From positions 39,442 to 103,441 of the forward strand of contig JBBAWX010000011.1 of NCBI GenBank assembly GCA_040396955.1: 64,000 nucleotides of DNA, read 5' to 3'. This document shows positions 23,190 to 32,158 of this stretch, in pieces. Below the pieces are notes generated by a model. The model searched no databases. It was given only the letters and a program-made list of their open reading frames with translations, and had not been told where the DNA came from. Source of the DNA: UBA965 sp040396955. Lineage in GTDB: Bacteria > Chloroflexota > Chloroflexia > Chloroflexales > Roseiflexaceae. Both the position numbers and the translations under genes were made by a program. The number at the start of each line of letters is the position of its first letter. Position 1 is the stretch's first letter.

Positions 23190-24626
23190 ATGAACACAAG
23201 CCCTGCACCGACCGCTTCGGAGCATTCTCAGAAGTGGTTGGCACTTGCTGCCGTTGGTGGTGGCACCTTCATGTCAACGGTCGATGGGTCTATCGTCAAC
23301 ATTGCGTTGACCACCATCCAGTCACACTTTGGGGCCAGTCTCGGCCAAGTTGAGTGGGTGGTTTTAGCGTATTTATTGGGTATCGTGTGTCTGTTACCCA
23401 GCATGGGGCGCCTCGGCGACATGATTGGGCGCCGGCGTGTCTACCTCATCGGATTGACCATCTTCACCATTGCATCCGCACTCTGTGGCTTGGCGTGGAG
23501 CATCAATTCACTCATCTTCTTCCGACTCTTGCAGGCCATTGGCGCCGCCATGATTCAAAGCATGGGGATCGCCCTATTGGTGCAGGCATTTCCAAGCACC
23601 GAGCGTGGTCAAGCTATCGGCTACAATGCCACCATCATTTCGGCTGGTGTTGCATCGGGGCCAGTCATTGGCGGTTTGTTGCTGTCACAGTGGGATTGGC
23701 GTTCGATTTTTACCGTGAATATTCCATTCGGCATCATCGCCATCATCATCGCGATGCGTGTCCTGCACAATGACAATCAACGAAGCCAGCAACGTTTCGA
23801 CTTCGTTGGCGCACTCACCCTCGGTGCAGCGCTTGTGGCGGTGCTCTACGCACTCACCGAAGGGCAACATATCGGCTTCACGGTGCCGTGGATTCCGGTG
23901 TTGTTTGGCGTGGGTCTAATCGGCTTTGCCGTCTTCGTCTGGTGGGAGCTCCGCACTCCGGCCCCCATGATTGACATGAGCTTTTTCAAAACACGCGATT
24001 TTTCACTTGGTCTGCTCCAGACCTTTCTCATCACCCTGCCACAACAATTCAACTACGTGTTATTGCCCATCTTTTTGCAGACGGTGGCCAAATACGATGC
24101 TCGCACCACGAGTATGGCAATTATCGTCGTGCCCATCATCACCTTTTTTCTCTCGAGTATCAGTGGGCGGCTATCGGACCGCTATGGTCCCAACTGGATT
24201 GCCCCTATTGGCATCGCCATTTGGACATGTGGACTAGTACTCATGAGTGGACTCAGTGCCCAACCGTCGGTATGGGATGTGGCGGTGCGTGTCGCCTGTA
24301 TTGCCGTGGGGATTACCCTCTTTTTTACGCCCATGAACAGCAGCATCATGGGGAGCCTCCCCAAAGAGCGCGGTGGCATCGCCAACGGCATTTTGTCGGT
24401 GGTACGTACGATGGGGCAAATTAGCGGTATCACCGTGGGAGCATTTGTCTGGACCTGGCAAGTCAATCACTTGGCGGGTCGCCCCTACGAAATCATTGCC
24501 GAAGCCCCTACCGCCATTCTGCATCAAGGCTACAGCAACACCATGATTGTGGGGGCCATCATCTGCGCCGTAGGTCTCATCCCCGCACTGTGGCGCCTCC
24601 GCATGGCACAAACATCCGCCAGTTAG
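23190..24626 (+). CDS. MFS drug/solute exporter, DHA2 (EmrB/QacA) family, copy 1
   Basis: A 478-residue proton-coupled efflux transporter with about 14 hydrophobic segments. The first span carries TFMSTVDGSIVNIALTTI (motif D1-like), the loop between spans 2 and 3 has GRLGDMIGRRRVYLIG (MFS motif A), and span 5 has GVASGPVIGGLLL (antiporter motif C). These mark DHA2 multidrug exporters, but the substrate is unknown. AAAGGAGAA lies upstream of ATG 23190. A closely related copy follows 12 bases after the stop. No regulator is adjacent, so the control mode is unclear. Confidence 0.9.
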   Translation: MNTSPAPTASEHSQKWLALAAVGGGTFMSTVDGSIVNIALTTIQSHFGASLGQVEWVVLAYLLGIVCLLPSMGRLGDMIGRRRVYLIGLTIFTIASALCGLAWSINSLIFFRLLQAIGAAMIQSMGIALLVQAFPSTERGQAIGYNATIISAGVASGPVIGGLLLSQWDWRSIFTVNIPFGIIAIIIAMRVLHNDNQRSQQRFDFVGALTLGAALVAVLYALTEGQHIGFTVPWIPVLFGVGLIGFAVFVWWELRTPAPMIDMSFFKTRDFSLGLLQTFLITLPQQFNYVLLPIFLQTVAKYDARTTSMAIIVVPIITFFLSSISGRLSDRYGPNWIAPIGIAIWTCGLVLMSGLSAQPSVWDVAVRVACIAVGITLFFTPMNSSIMGSLPKERGGIANGILSVVRTMGQISGITVGAFVWTWQVNHLAGRPYEIIAEAPTAILHQGYSNTMIVGAIICAVGLIPALWRLRMAQTSAS

Positions 24627-24638
24627 TCAGGACGATAC

Positions 24639-26060
24639 ATGCAAACGAACTCGGATACTTCACGCAAGTGGTGGGCGTTGGTGGCAGTCGGGAGTGGCAC
24701 GTTTATGTCGACCGTCAATGGCTCCATTATCAATATTGCTCTCAACACGATTCAGCACACCTTTGGCACCAGCTTGGGGCAAGTCGAGTGGGTAGTACTG
24801 TCGTATTTACTCGGCATCGTCTGCTTGTTGCCGAGCATGGGACGCCTCGGCGACATGATTGGGCGCCGGCGCGTCTACCTCATCGGCTTCGTTATTTTTA
24901 CGGTTGCCTCCACCTTGTGTGGTCTCGCATGGAATATTCCGTCACTCATCGCCTTTCGTTTGTTACAAGCCATAGGGGCCGCCATGATTCAAAGCATGGG
25001 AATTGCGCTGTTGGTGCAGGCGTTCCCTGCGAGTGAGCGCGGTCGCGCCCTCGGCTACAACGGCACCATCATCGCCACCGGTTTGGCCATTGGCCCAGTG
25101 CTGGGCGGATTGTTGATTGGCACACTCGGCTGGCGAGCTATTTTTTATGTCAATATTCCAATCGGGATTATTGCGCTGATGCTTGCGTTGCGGGCGCTCA
25201 GCAACGACAACAAACGGAGTGAGCAACGTTTCGACTTTGTCGGAGCATTCAGCCTTGGGGCAGCGCTGGTGGCCATTTTGTTTGCCTTGACCGAGGGGCA
25301 GCATATCGGCTTCACAGTGCCGTGGGTTCAAGCACTCTTTGTCAGTGGTCTCATCGGGTTAGGTTTTTTTGTGTGGTGGGAACTGCGCACCACAGCACCG
25401 ATGATTGCCATGGATTCGTTTCGCATTCCACAATTTAGTCTTGGGCTCCTTGCAGGCATGATTGTCTCTGCGGGCATACAATTCAACTTCATCCTCTTGC
25501 CGTTTTTCATGCAAAGCGTCTTAGCGTTTAGTCCGCAAAAAACTGGCTTGATGATGGTTATTTCGCCGATTGCGATTTCGATCATGTCGTCGATTAGTGG
25601 GCGCCTATCGGATCAATTTGGGCCGCGCTGGATTGCCCCCATCGGTATTGCCTGTCTCGCATTCGGGTTGTACAACATCAGTGGGCTCACCACCGAATCC
25701 GACGTATTCGACATCGTGTGGCGTGTGGTATTCATCGGCACCGGTTTCGGCATCTTTCAATCACCCAACACCAGTAGCGTGATGGGGGCCTTGCCACGCG
25801 AGCAGGGTGGGATTGCAAATGGCATCTTATCGGTCATGCGCACCATTGGCCAAATAAGCGGGGTCACCCTTGCAGGCGCCATCTGGAGTGCGCAAGTGGC
25901 CGCGAGTGCCGGGCATGCGTTTGCAGACATCACCACAGCGCCCACATCGGCACTGGCCGACGGCTTCCAAACGACGCTCGCGGTCGCAGCGTGCATTACG
26001 CTTGTGGCACTCATCCCAGCCATATCGAGTCGCAACTCGGTAGCGAGCCCATCCACCTAA
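24639..26060 (+). CDS. MFS exporter, DHA2 family, copy 2
   Basis: A 473-residue paralogue of the preceding exporter. Long blocks are identical or nearly so, for example VCLLPSMGRLGDMIGRRRVYLIG and the LTEGQHIGFTVPW region, while the C-terminal halves differ more. It shares motifs A, C and D1 and about 14 hydrophobic segments. The pair probably arose by tandem duplication and is co-transcribed. DHA2 proteins usually act alone, but the conserved N-terminal and diverging C-terminal halves would allow different substrate ranges or a heterodimer. The substrate is unknown. Confidence 0.9.
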   Translation: MQTNSDTSRKWWALVAVGSGTFMSTVNGSIINIALNTIQHTFGTSLGQVEWVVLSYLLGIVCLLPSMGRLGDMIGRRRVYLIGFVIFTVASTLCGLAWNIPSLIAFRLLQAIGAAMIQSMGIALLVQAFPASERGRALGYNGTIIATGLAIGPVLGGLLIGTLGWRAIFYVNIPIGIIALMLALRALSNDNKRSEQRFDFVGAFSLGAALVAILFALTEGQHIGFTVPWVQALFVSGLIGLGFFVWWELRTTAPMIAMDSFRIPQFSLGLLAGMIVSAGIQFNFILLPFFMQSVLAFSPQKTGLMMVISPIAISIMSSISGRLSDQFGPRWIAPIGIACLAFGLYNISGLTTESDVFDIVWRVVFIGTGFGIFQSPNTSSVMGALPREQGGIANGILSVMRTIGQISGVTLAGAIWSAQVAASAGHAFADITTAPTSALADGFQTTLAVAACITLVALIPAISSRNSVASPST

Positions 26061-26122
26061 CACTCATCTCTGCTTCAGACTCCTATGGTACAATCAGAGA
26101 AAGTATTGAAACGGAGGTCTAC

Positions 26123-26242
26123 ATGTTCACTGCATTTTTGGCTTTATCCGGTATCACACTCGCGATTATCGGCATCCGTGCCGTCACCCAATCTCGGCCA
26201 CACGCTCGCCCAGTACCGGTACGCATTCGCCGCCGTCGTTAG
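26123..26242 (+). CDS. 39-residue membrane peptide with Arg-rich tail
   Basis: A very short gene with a strong ribosome-binding site (GGAGG, 6-base spacer to ATG 26123). It encodes one hydrophobic helix (MFTAFLALSGITLAIIGI) followed by a tail ending in VRIRRRR. A TACAAT box lies at 26089-26094. It ends 12 bases before rlmN. The layout suggests a small N-out/C-in membrane protein. No family is recognised. The good initiation signals make it more than a chance frame. Confidence 0.6.
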   Translation: MFTAFLALSGITLAIIGIRAVTQSRPHARPVPVRIRRRR

Positions 26243-26254
26243 TACAAGGTCTCC

Positions 26255-27400
26255 ATGACTGCACCTGTCATCGATTTACTCGCGTGTTCTGAAGCCGAGC
26301 TTGTTGCTCTGCTGGCGACCTTTGGCGAGCCCGCGTTTCGGGCTCGCCAAATTACCCGACAACTCTACGTCAACTTAGTCGACGACATCCAGCAAATGAG
26401 CGATATACCGCTGAAGTTACGCCATGCGCTGGGCAGCACGACGCGAATTGGTTCGCTCACGCTACAGCGGCTTGTAAGTGACGAGCAGGGCACGACGCAC
26501 AAAGCGTTATTCACCCTTCCGAGTGGCGAACAAATCGAGAGTGTCTTGATGGTCTACCGCGACCGAGCCACGGTGTGTGTTTCGACCCAGGCCGGGTGTG
26601 CCATGGGATGCACCTTTTGTGCGACCGGCCGCCTTGGTCTCCTCCGCAACCTCGAAAGTCACCATATCGTCGAACAGGTATTGTGGGCACGGCGCATGTT
26701 GCGCTCACTCCACCGTACCTCGGCCGGCACGGCGTCAGCCAGCATCCACAGTGACGATGCCTGGTGGGGTGATGACGGCGGGCACCCCGAAGCCCTGCCA
26801 CAGCACCTCGGCAACGTGGTCTTTATGGGCATGGGTGAGCCGTTTGCCAACTACGACCGCTGGTGGCAAGCGGTTGAGCGCCTGCACGATCCGCAAGGAA
26901 TGAACATCGGTGCCCGTGGCATGACTGTCTCCACCGTTGGCTTGGTACCGGGCATTCGGCGCCTTGCCGAAGCGCCATTACCCATCAATCTGGCTATTTC
27001 GCTACATGCGCCGAACGACGACATGCGTTCGGCAATGATGCCAGTCAACAAACGCTGGAACGTGGCGGAATTGCTTGCTACGACGCGTGCCTACATTGCA
27101 CAGACGGGGCGGCGGGTGTCGTTTGAGTATGTATTGTTGCAAGGTCAAAACGACACCCCAGAGCTGGCCCAAGAGTTAGCAGAGCAGTTGCGGGGCATGC
27201 TTTGCCACGTCAACCTCATCCCATGGAATCCGGTGCCTGGGTTGCCGCTTGGGCGCTCAGAGCGCCAGCGGGTGACAGCCTTCCAACGTGTTTTGCTGGC
27301 AGAAGGGGTGGCATGCACCGTGCGCGTGGAGCGTGGGGTCTCGATTGCGGCGGCCTGTGGCCAACTTGCCGGCACACCGGCCACCATTGCAGGTCCCTAG
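26255..27400 (+). CDS. rlmN: 23S rRNA (adenine2503-C2)-methyltransferase RlmN
   Basis: RlmN is a radical SAM enzyme that methylates C2 of A2503 in 23S rRNA (and A37 of some tRNAs). The 381-residue protein has the cluster motif GCAMGCTFCATG near residue 115, the Cys-dependent signature NVVFMGMGEP near 190, SLHAPNDDMRS near 250, and the C-terminal Cys segment (ACTVR) with the partner methyl-accepting Cys. An insertion of about 25-30 residues rich in Ser, Asp and Trp lies between the cluster region and NVVFMGMGEP. The start ATG has a weak ribosome-binding site and may depend on the small gene upstream. Confidence 0.95.
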   Translation: MTAPVIDLLACSEAELVALLATFGEPAFRARQITRQLYVNLVDDIQQMSDIPLKLRHALGSTTRIGSLTLQRLVSDEQGTTHKALFTLPSGEQIESVLMVYRDRATVCVSTQAGCAMGCTFCATGRLGLLRNLESHHIVEQVLWARRMLRSLHRTSAGTASASIHSDDAWWGDDGGHPEALPQHLGNVVFMGMGEPFANYDRWWQAVERLHDPQGMNIGARGMTVSTVGLVPGIRRLAEAPLPINLAISLHAPNDDMRSAMMPVNKRWNVAELLATTRAYIAQTGRRVSFEYVLLQGQNDTPELAQELAEQLRGMLCHVNLIPWNPVPGLPLGRSERQRVTAFQRVLLAEGVACTVRVERGVSIAAACGQLAGTPATIAGP

Positions 27401-27424
27401 GCCTGCCTAAAGGAATCTGTACCC

Positions 27425-27772
27425 ATGTACCTGCCCATCTTGATGTTGATTCGGCGGATTATCGGTGGCATCTTCGTCATTATTGGCATCATCGGGTTAT
27501 TGATGCCCATTATGCCGGGGTGGCCGTTTTTGATTCCAGGTATTGCCATGCTTGGGAGCAAAGACCCGCTCATCCGCTACTTGCATTTAGCCATCCTCAG
27601 AGTCCTGAAGTTTTTGCGTAGTCGCAAGACTCCCTGGCTCCGGCGGAGTGGCGAACAACTCTACGAGGCCTACAAACGCACCCGCGACTTCGTAGCTCCG
27701 GCCATCATGCAGACCGAAGAGCGCATTGAGCGTTGGATCGGCTACACCCCCAAAGTACCACCACACCGTTAG
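27425..27772 (+). CDS. Small membrane protein, PGPGW/DUF454-like
   Basis: A 115-residue protein with two close hydrophobic segments (about residues 10-30 and 33-50) joined by LLMPIMPGWPFLIPG, resembling the PGPGW or DUF454 membrane families, followed by a basic amphipathic tail. A good AAAGGAAT sequence precedes the ATG. It lies between rlmN and hisS on the same strand. The function of these families is unknown. Confidence 0.65.
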   Translation: MYLPILMLIRRIIGGIFVIIGIIGLLMPIMPGWPFLIPGIAMLGSKDPLIRYLHLAILRVLKFLRSRKTPWLRRSGEQLYEAYKRTRDFVAPAIMQTEERIERWIGYTPKVPPHR

Positions 27773-27836
27773 TGCACTCCTGCATCCAGACGTGCTATGA
27801 TGATAGCATTGCACGCATTCTGAATGAGGAACACCC

Positions 27837-29168
27837 ATGAGTACCAAACCACAAAACGTCAAAGGCATGCGCGACCTGCTCCCACCAGCCATGATGTTGC
27901 GCCAACACATCATGCAGACGTTGCGTGGCGTATTTGAGCGCTACGGCTTTGAGCCACTCCAGACACCCACCCTTGAGCACGCCGAAACGCTCGAAGGCAA
28001 ATTGGGGGACGAAGAACGCCTCATTTACCGCTTCGAAGATCATGGGGGGCGCAAATTGGCGATGCGCTACGACCAAACCGTGCCCCTTGCACGCGTCGTC
28101 GCACAGTACCAATCACAACTGCAACTGCCCTGGCGTCGCTATGCGATGGGACCTTCCTACCGTGGTGAGCGCACGCAACGGGGGCGGTACCGTGAGTTTT
28201 ATCAGGCCGATGTCGACATCGTAGGATCATCGTCGCCGGTCGCCGATGCCGAGATTATCGCCGTCTTGACCGATGCGTTGAGCGCCCTTGGCTTCGATAA
28301 TTTTGTGACCTTGCTCAGCCACCGGCAAATTCTTGGTGGTATTGCCCGTGTATCGGGGCTCGACGAAACCGCTGCCGGGAGCGTCTACCGTGCCATCGAC
28401 AAACTCGACAAAATCGGTGCCGACGGAGTCCGTAAAGAGCTCAGTGACAGCGGGGTCAGCGATGCCGCCTGCGATCGTATTTTGCACCTCGTCTCGTTGA
28501 GTGGCACCCACGATCAAGTGCTTGACGCACTTGCCACGGCCCTCAACGACGATACCCGCGCCATGGCAGCCATTGCCAACCTGCGAGACATCATTGCGGC
28601 GGCCGCCGCCATGGGAGTCCCCAGTCATCGGTATACGGTGGCACCCCGCCTCGCCCGCGGATTGTCGTACTACACGGGGATGGTCTGCGAGGCAGTCGTC
28701 GAATCGCCACCGATGGGGTCACTGCTCGGCGGCGGCCGCTACGACGATCTTATCGGGCAATTTGCGGAGCGCTCATTGCCCACAGTGGGCATTGCCTTTG
28801 GTCTCGACCGCCTCCACGACGTCATGGAAGAGCTTGGCATGGGGCCACGTGGAGCCATGGCCGAGGTATTTGTGACGTTGTTTGGCACCGACAGTATGAC
28901 AGCCAATCTGGCCTTGGCACACCAGCTCCGCGCAGCCGGCTTCAAGGTAGAAGTGGCGCTCGAAGGGGGCGAACGACTGGGCAAGCAACTCCAGACCGCC
29001 GACCGTCGCGGTATTCGCTGGGCAGTGGTCCAAGGACCCGACGAACAAACCGCGCAACAGGCGGTCGTACGCGACCTCAAAAGCGGCACCCAGCATCGCT
29101 TTGCGGTGGCCACTCTGGCCGGTGACTTGCAAGCTCTCATCGCTGCCACTGCGGAGCAATCATCATGA
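27837..29168 (+). CDS. hisS: Histidyl-tRNA synthetase
   Basis: HisRS charges tRNA-His. The 443-residue class II synthetase shows motif 1 around GVFERYGFEPLQTPTLE, motif 2 with SYRGERTQRGRYREFYQADVDI, the His-specific RGLSYYTG segment near residue 275, motif 3 (GIAFGLDRL) and a C-terminal anticodon-binding domain. Length and order are normal. A TATGAT box about 35 bases upstream is a candidate -10. Its stop overlaps the next start as ATGA, so translation is coupled. Confidence 0.96.
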   Translation: MSTKPQNVKGMRDLLPPAMMLRQHIMQTLRGVFERYGFEPLQTPTLEHAETLEGKLGDEERLIYRFEDHGGRKLAMRYDQTVPLARVVAQYQSQLQLPWRRYAMGPSYRGERTQRGRYREFYQADVDIVGSSSPVADAEIIAVLTDALSALGFDNFVTLLSHRQILGGIARVSGLDETAAGSVYRAIDKLDKIGADGVRKELSDSGVSDAACDRILHLVSLSGTHDQVLDALATALNDDTRAMAAIANLRDIIAAAAAMGVPSHRYTVAPRLARGLSYYTGMVCEAVVESPPMGSLLGGGRYDDLIGQFAERSLPTVGIAFGLDRLHDVMEELGMGPRGAMAEVFVTLFGTDSMTANLALAHQLRAAGFKVEVALEGGERLGKQLQTADRRGIRWAVVQGPDEQTAQQAVVRDLKSGTQHRFAVATLAGDLQALIAATAEQSS

Positions 29169-29779
29169 GTCTGCGCACGCAGAGCATCGCCACATTCCTC
29201 GATCAACTTGCCTCGGCAAGCCCCACCCCGGGTGGGGGCAGCGTGGCAGCCCTGAGCGGTGCACTGGCCGCCGGCCTGATTGTCATGGTCTGCGACTTGA
29301 CGATTGGGCGGCCACGCTACGCCGAATTTGACGCCGAAGCACAGCGCATTCGCGCCGAAGCGGAGCACCTGCGACAACTCCTGACCGATCTCATCGATCG
29401 CGACGTCGCAGCCTACCAGGCGGTCGCAAGCGCTTACAAACTGAGCAAAGATGACCCCAGCCGAGCTGACGCCATCACGGCGGCCATGCTCACCGCCACC
29501 GATGTACCGCTCCAGATCGCCGAGGCGGCTGCCCGGCTCTTGCCCTTGGCACTCCCAGTCGCCACAGCTGGCAACAAAAGCGCCGTGGGAGATGTGGTGG
29601 CGGCGGCACACCTGAGTGTGGCCGCAGTACAGGCCGCCCTCGTCAACGTGACCGCCAATTTGCCCAGTGTGCACACCCACCCGCAAGCAGACGACTATGT
29701 GGCTCGGCAACAGCATGCCATGGCCGATCTTCACCGCAATTGTGCGGCAGTAGTCACTGCTGGTACGGCACGTATGTAA
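29165..29779 (+). CDS. Cyclodeaminase/cyclohydrolase family protein (FtcD C-terminal type)
   Basis: A 204-residue all-helical protein matching formiminotetrahydrofolate cyclodeaminase or methenyl-THF cyclohydrolase-like proteins. The family signature SPTPGGGSVAALSGALAAGL lies at residues 19-38, and DRDVAAYQAV is conserved later. In folate metabolism these convert 5-formimino-THF or methenyl-THF. No histidine-utilisation genes are adjacent, so its reaction here is not certain. It overlaps hisS by four bases and ends before a strong bidirectional terminator. Confidence 0.88.
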   Translation: MSLRTQSIATFLDQLASASPTPGGGSVAALSGALAAGLIVMVCDLTIGRPRYAEFDAEAQRIRAEAEHLRQLLTDLIDRDVAAYQAVASAYKLSKDDPSRADAITAAMLTATDVPLQIAEAAARLLPLALPVATAGNKSAVGDVVAAAHLSVAAVQAALVNVTANLPSVHTHPQADDYVARQQHAMADLHRNCAAVVTAGTARM

Positions 29780-29808
29780 ACAGGCACCGACCTCGTGTGA
29801 GCACAGAC

Positions 29809-29847
29809 AACACCCCCGAGCGCCTCAGTGGTGCTCGGGGGTGTTTG
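29809..29847. terminator. Bidirectional terminator between the cyclodeaminase gene and dnaA
   Basis: A perfect 13-bp inverted repeat (AACACCCCCGAGC / GCTCGGGGGTGTT) with an 11-base loop sits between two convergent genes. Short T runs follow on both strands. Confidence 0.8.
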
Positions 29848-29875
29848 CGTTGACCGTGCACGGTGTGCGCAGAGG

Positions 29876-31510
29876 CTATGAGCCCTGCTGGTAGAGGCGT
29901 TCACGAATGGTATTAATCTCTTGCTTGAGCCGATTGTCGGTAAGAATTTCTTCGGCAATTTTGTCGCACCCGTACATGACGGTGGTATGGTCGCGCCCGC
30001 CAAGCATGGCACCGATATCGACCAAACTGGCGTCGGTCTCTTCGCGGAGCAGATACATGGCAACCTGGCGTGGACCAACAATGTTGCGGCTCCGGCCTCG
30101 TCCCTGGACGACCCGCAACTCAACACCATAGAATTCACACACGGTGCGCAAAATCATCTCCGGGGTAACGCGTTTTTTGTGGCTCGTATCAAGCAAATCA
30201 CTGAGTGCGGCCTGAGCGCTTTCGATGGTGACGGCCGTCTCATTGAGTTTGGCATAGGCCACCACGCGATTCAGGCTCCCTTCGAGCTCACGTATGTTAC
30301 TTTGGATGCGTTGCGCCAAAAAGTCAATAACGTTGGCGGGAACATCGACGGTCAACTGCTCGGCTTTGGTGCGCAAAATGGCGGTACGCGTCTCGTAGTC
30401 GGGCATCTGGATGTCGACAATCAGCCCCCACTCAAAACGCGAACGCAGACGCTCTTCGAGGGTGAGAATCGCTTTTGGTGGGCGATCCGACGTCATCACG
30501 ACCTGTTTGCCAGCCGTATGTAGCGTATTGAAGGTGTGAAAGAACTCTTCCTGCGTGGCATCTTTGCCGGCGATGAACTGAATGTCGTCGATGAGCAGGA
30601 TGTCGATGTTGCGATAGCGAATGCGAAACTCTTCGGTTTGCTGACGCCGGATGGCATTGATCAAATCGTTGGTAAATTTCTCGCTAGACACGTACAAGAC
30701 GTTGATTTCGGCATCACGCTCAAGGGCCGCATTCCCGATAGCGTGGAGCAAGTGAGTCTTGCCGAGGCCGACCCCCCCGTACAAAAAGAGCGGATTATAG
30801 GCCTGCGCCGGGTGATCGGCAACTGCCATACACGCGGCACTCGCAAGGCGATTACTCGAGCCGATGATAAAACGATCAAAGGTGAAACGCGGATTGAGCA
30901 TACCACGCGTCGTGGTCACAAAAAAATCAGACTGCACAGGTGATTCGTCTTCAACCGTGGTGATGACTACTTTCGCACCTTGCACGGATTTCTTGGGGGA
31001 GGGGACGACCACTTCGGGGACAACCGGATCATCGTTGGCGGGGATAATCGGGTTGGTGATGCGTTGGTCATCAGTATCCTCAACCGCTGCTGCCTGTTGG
31101 TTGGCATATTCGGCGAGCATGTCGTCGCTGATAATCGGCAAAACACTCGTCTGTGCGGATGTGGGTGCCGGAGTAGGTGCGGGAGTGGGAGGTGGTGATT
31201 CGACTGCGTCGCTGTCGCTCGTGGTTGAATCATCCTCCACAGGCACCGCGACCGACGGGGGCACATAGGCACCGACGATGACTTCGACGCGGCAGGAAGA
31301 ACCAAGAATGTCTTTGAGCTGATCAGCAATGAGAGCTCGATAACGCGACTCAACGGCGTCACGGAGCATGGTAGATGTCACACTCACTACGGCCAAATCA
31401 TGTGTCAAATGCACTAATTCGGTCCGGCGGAGCCAGGTGTTGTATTCGATGCGGGGGAGTTGGAGCTCCAACGACCCAAGCACACTGTTCCACGTTTTGG
31501 CGAGATTCAT
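29876..31510 (-). CDS. dnaA: Chromosomal replication initiator DnaA
   Basis: DnaA opens the replication origin. The 544-residue protein has domain I (1-80), an unusually long acidic, Thr/Pro-rich domain II (about 85-200, including TPAPTPAPTSAQTS), the AAA+ domain III (Walker A GGVGLGKTHLL, Walker B ILLIDDIQF) and the DNA-binding domain IV ending with GGRDHTTVMYGCDKI. ATG 31510 has GAGGAATG upstream; the ATG six bases earlier touches the ribosome-binding site. Its promoter carries a DnaA-box-like site, suggesting autorepression. The replication genes dnaN and gyrB are not adjacent; recF lies about 12 kb away. Confidence 0.96.
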   Translation of the reverse strand: MNLAKTWNSVLGSLELQLPRIEYNTWLRRTELVHLTHDLAVVSVTSTMLRDAVESRYRALIADQLKDILGSSCRVEVIVGAYVPPSVAVPVEDDSTTSDSDAVESPPPTPAPTPAPTSAQTSVLPIISDDMLAEYANQQAAAVEDTDDQRITNPIIPANDDPVVPEVVVPSPKKSVQGAKVVITTVEDESPVQSDFFVTTTRGMLNPRFTFDRFIIGSSNRLASAACMAVADHPAQAYNPLFLYGGVGLGKTHLLHAIGNAALERDAEINVLYVSSEKFTNDLINAIRRQQTEEFRIRYRNIDILLIDDIQFIAGKDATQEEFFHTFNTLHTAGKQVVMTSDRPPKAILTLEERLRSRFEWGLIVDIQMPDYETRTAILRTKAEQLTVDVPANVIDFLAQRIQSNIRELEGSLNRVVAYAKLNETAVTIESAQAALSDLLDTSHKKRVTPEMILRTVCEFYGVELRVVQGRGRSRNIVGPRQVAMYLLREETDASLVDIGAMLGGRDHTTVMYGCDKIAEEILTDNRLKQEINTIRERLYQQGS

Positions 31511-31605
31511 CCACATTCCTCGGGCAATACACCGGCTGTCAGCGACAAAAAAACGGCCGAAAACCGGCTGAACGGGGACAGGTAACGGTTGAACTATTAC
31601 CTCAT

Positions 31606-31634
31606 ATCATACCCAATTTATCCCCAAGATGCAA
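31606..31634 (-). promoter_or_regulatory. dnaA promoter with a DnaA-box-like site in the spacer
   Basis: On the minus strand TTGCAT (31629-31634) and TATGAT (31606-31611) are 17 bases apart. The spacer contains TGGGGATAA, that is TTATCCCCA on the plus strand (31618-31626), one mismatch from the DnaA box TTATCCACA. A DnaA bound there would block RNA polymerase. Confidence 0.65.
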
Positions 31635-31751
31635 TAAGTGACCGGGAATCACCTTGAACGTACCGAGTCGCACACATGTGGTAGGTTGCGCTTTTTTCAC
31701 ATACAATATGTACGCACTGTGCACAAATGACACAGAGAAAGAAGGAACCAT

Positions 31752-32126
31752 ATGCGCTGGAATTGGCTGATCTGGATCTCCGCTGTCGTGGTCTGTGTGG
31801 CTTGTGGCGCCAACACGACCCCACCGGCAAACAATCCGCAGGCCCTCCCTCCCATCATGATCGAAATCAGTGCCGATGGCACGCTGGTTGAACCACTGCC
31901 GAGTGATGTCAAGGTCGGTGATTTTGTGGTGTTTGTGGGCGAAAGCGCCGGCTGGCAGATAAGTACGACCACACCCGACATCATCGAGGTCCAACAAGGG
32001 GGTGATCAGGGCACCTACACCACCAATCCGGGCGGGCAGACGTTGGCAGCCGGCACCGCAATCATCGCATTGACCCACCCCGACCACCCCAGCCTGAGTG
32101 TGACATTGAACGTCGTCGATCGTTAA
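31752..32126 (+). CDS. Small putative lipoprotein
   Basis: A 124-residue protein with an N-terminal hydrophobic signal and a lipobox-like end (VVCVACGA), so lipidation by Lgt at the second Cys is likely. After a Pro/Asn-rich stretch the mature part is predicted to be a beta-rich, Thr-rich domain (VKVGDFVVFVGESAGWQI... IIALTHPDHPSLSVTLNV), similar in style to small Ig-like modules. No family is recognised. Its start is preceded by AGAAAGAAGGAACC. It is divergent from dnaA and lies 32 bases upstream of the arginase gene. Confidence 0.7.
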   Translation: MRWNWLIWISAVVVCVACGANTTPPANNPQALPPIMIEISADGTLVEPLPSDVKVGDFVVFVGESAGWQISTTTPDIIEVQQGGDQGTYTTNPGGQTLAAGTAIIALTHPDHPSLSVTLNVVDR

Positions 32127-32158
32127 ATTGCTCACAGAGCGCTTGAAAGGAATGCTGA

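Noticed and set aside
23190..26060. Two exporters as one split or frameshifted gene
   Set aside because: Each has a full set of about 14 membrane segments, its own start and its own stop.
31511..31751. Origin of replication next to dnaA
   Set aside because: Only one good DnaA-box-like site and two weak ones are visible in 240 bases, and the AT-rich unwinding element is not evident. The good site is better explained by promoter autoregulation.
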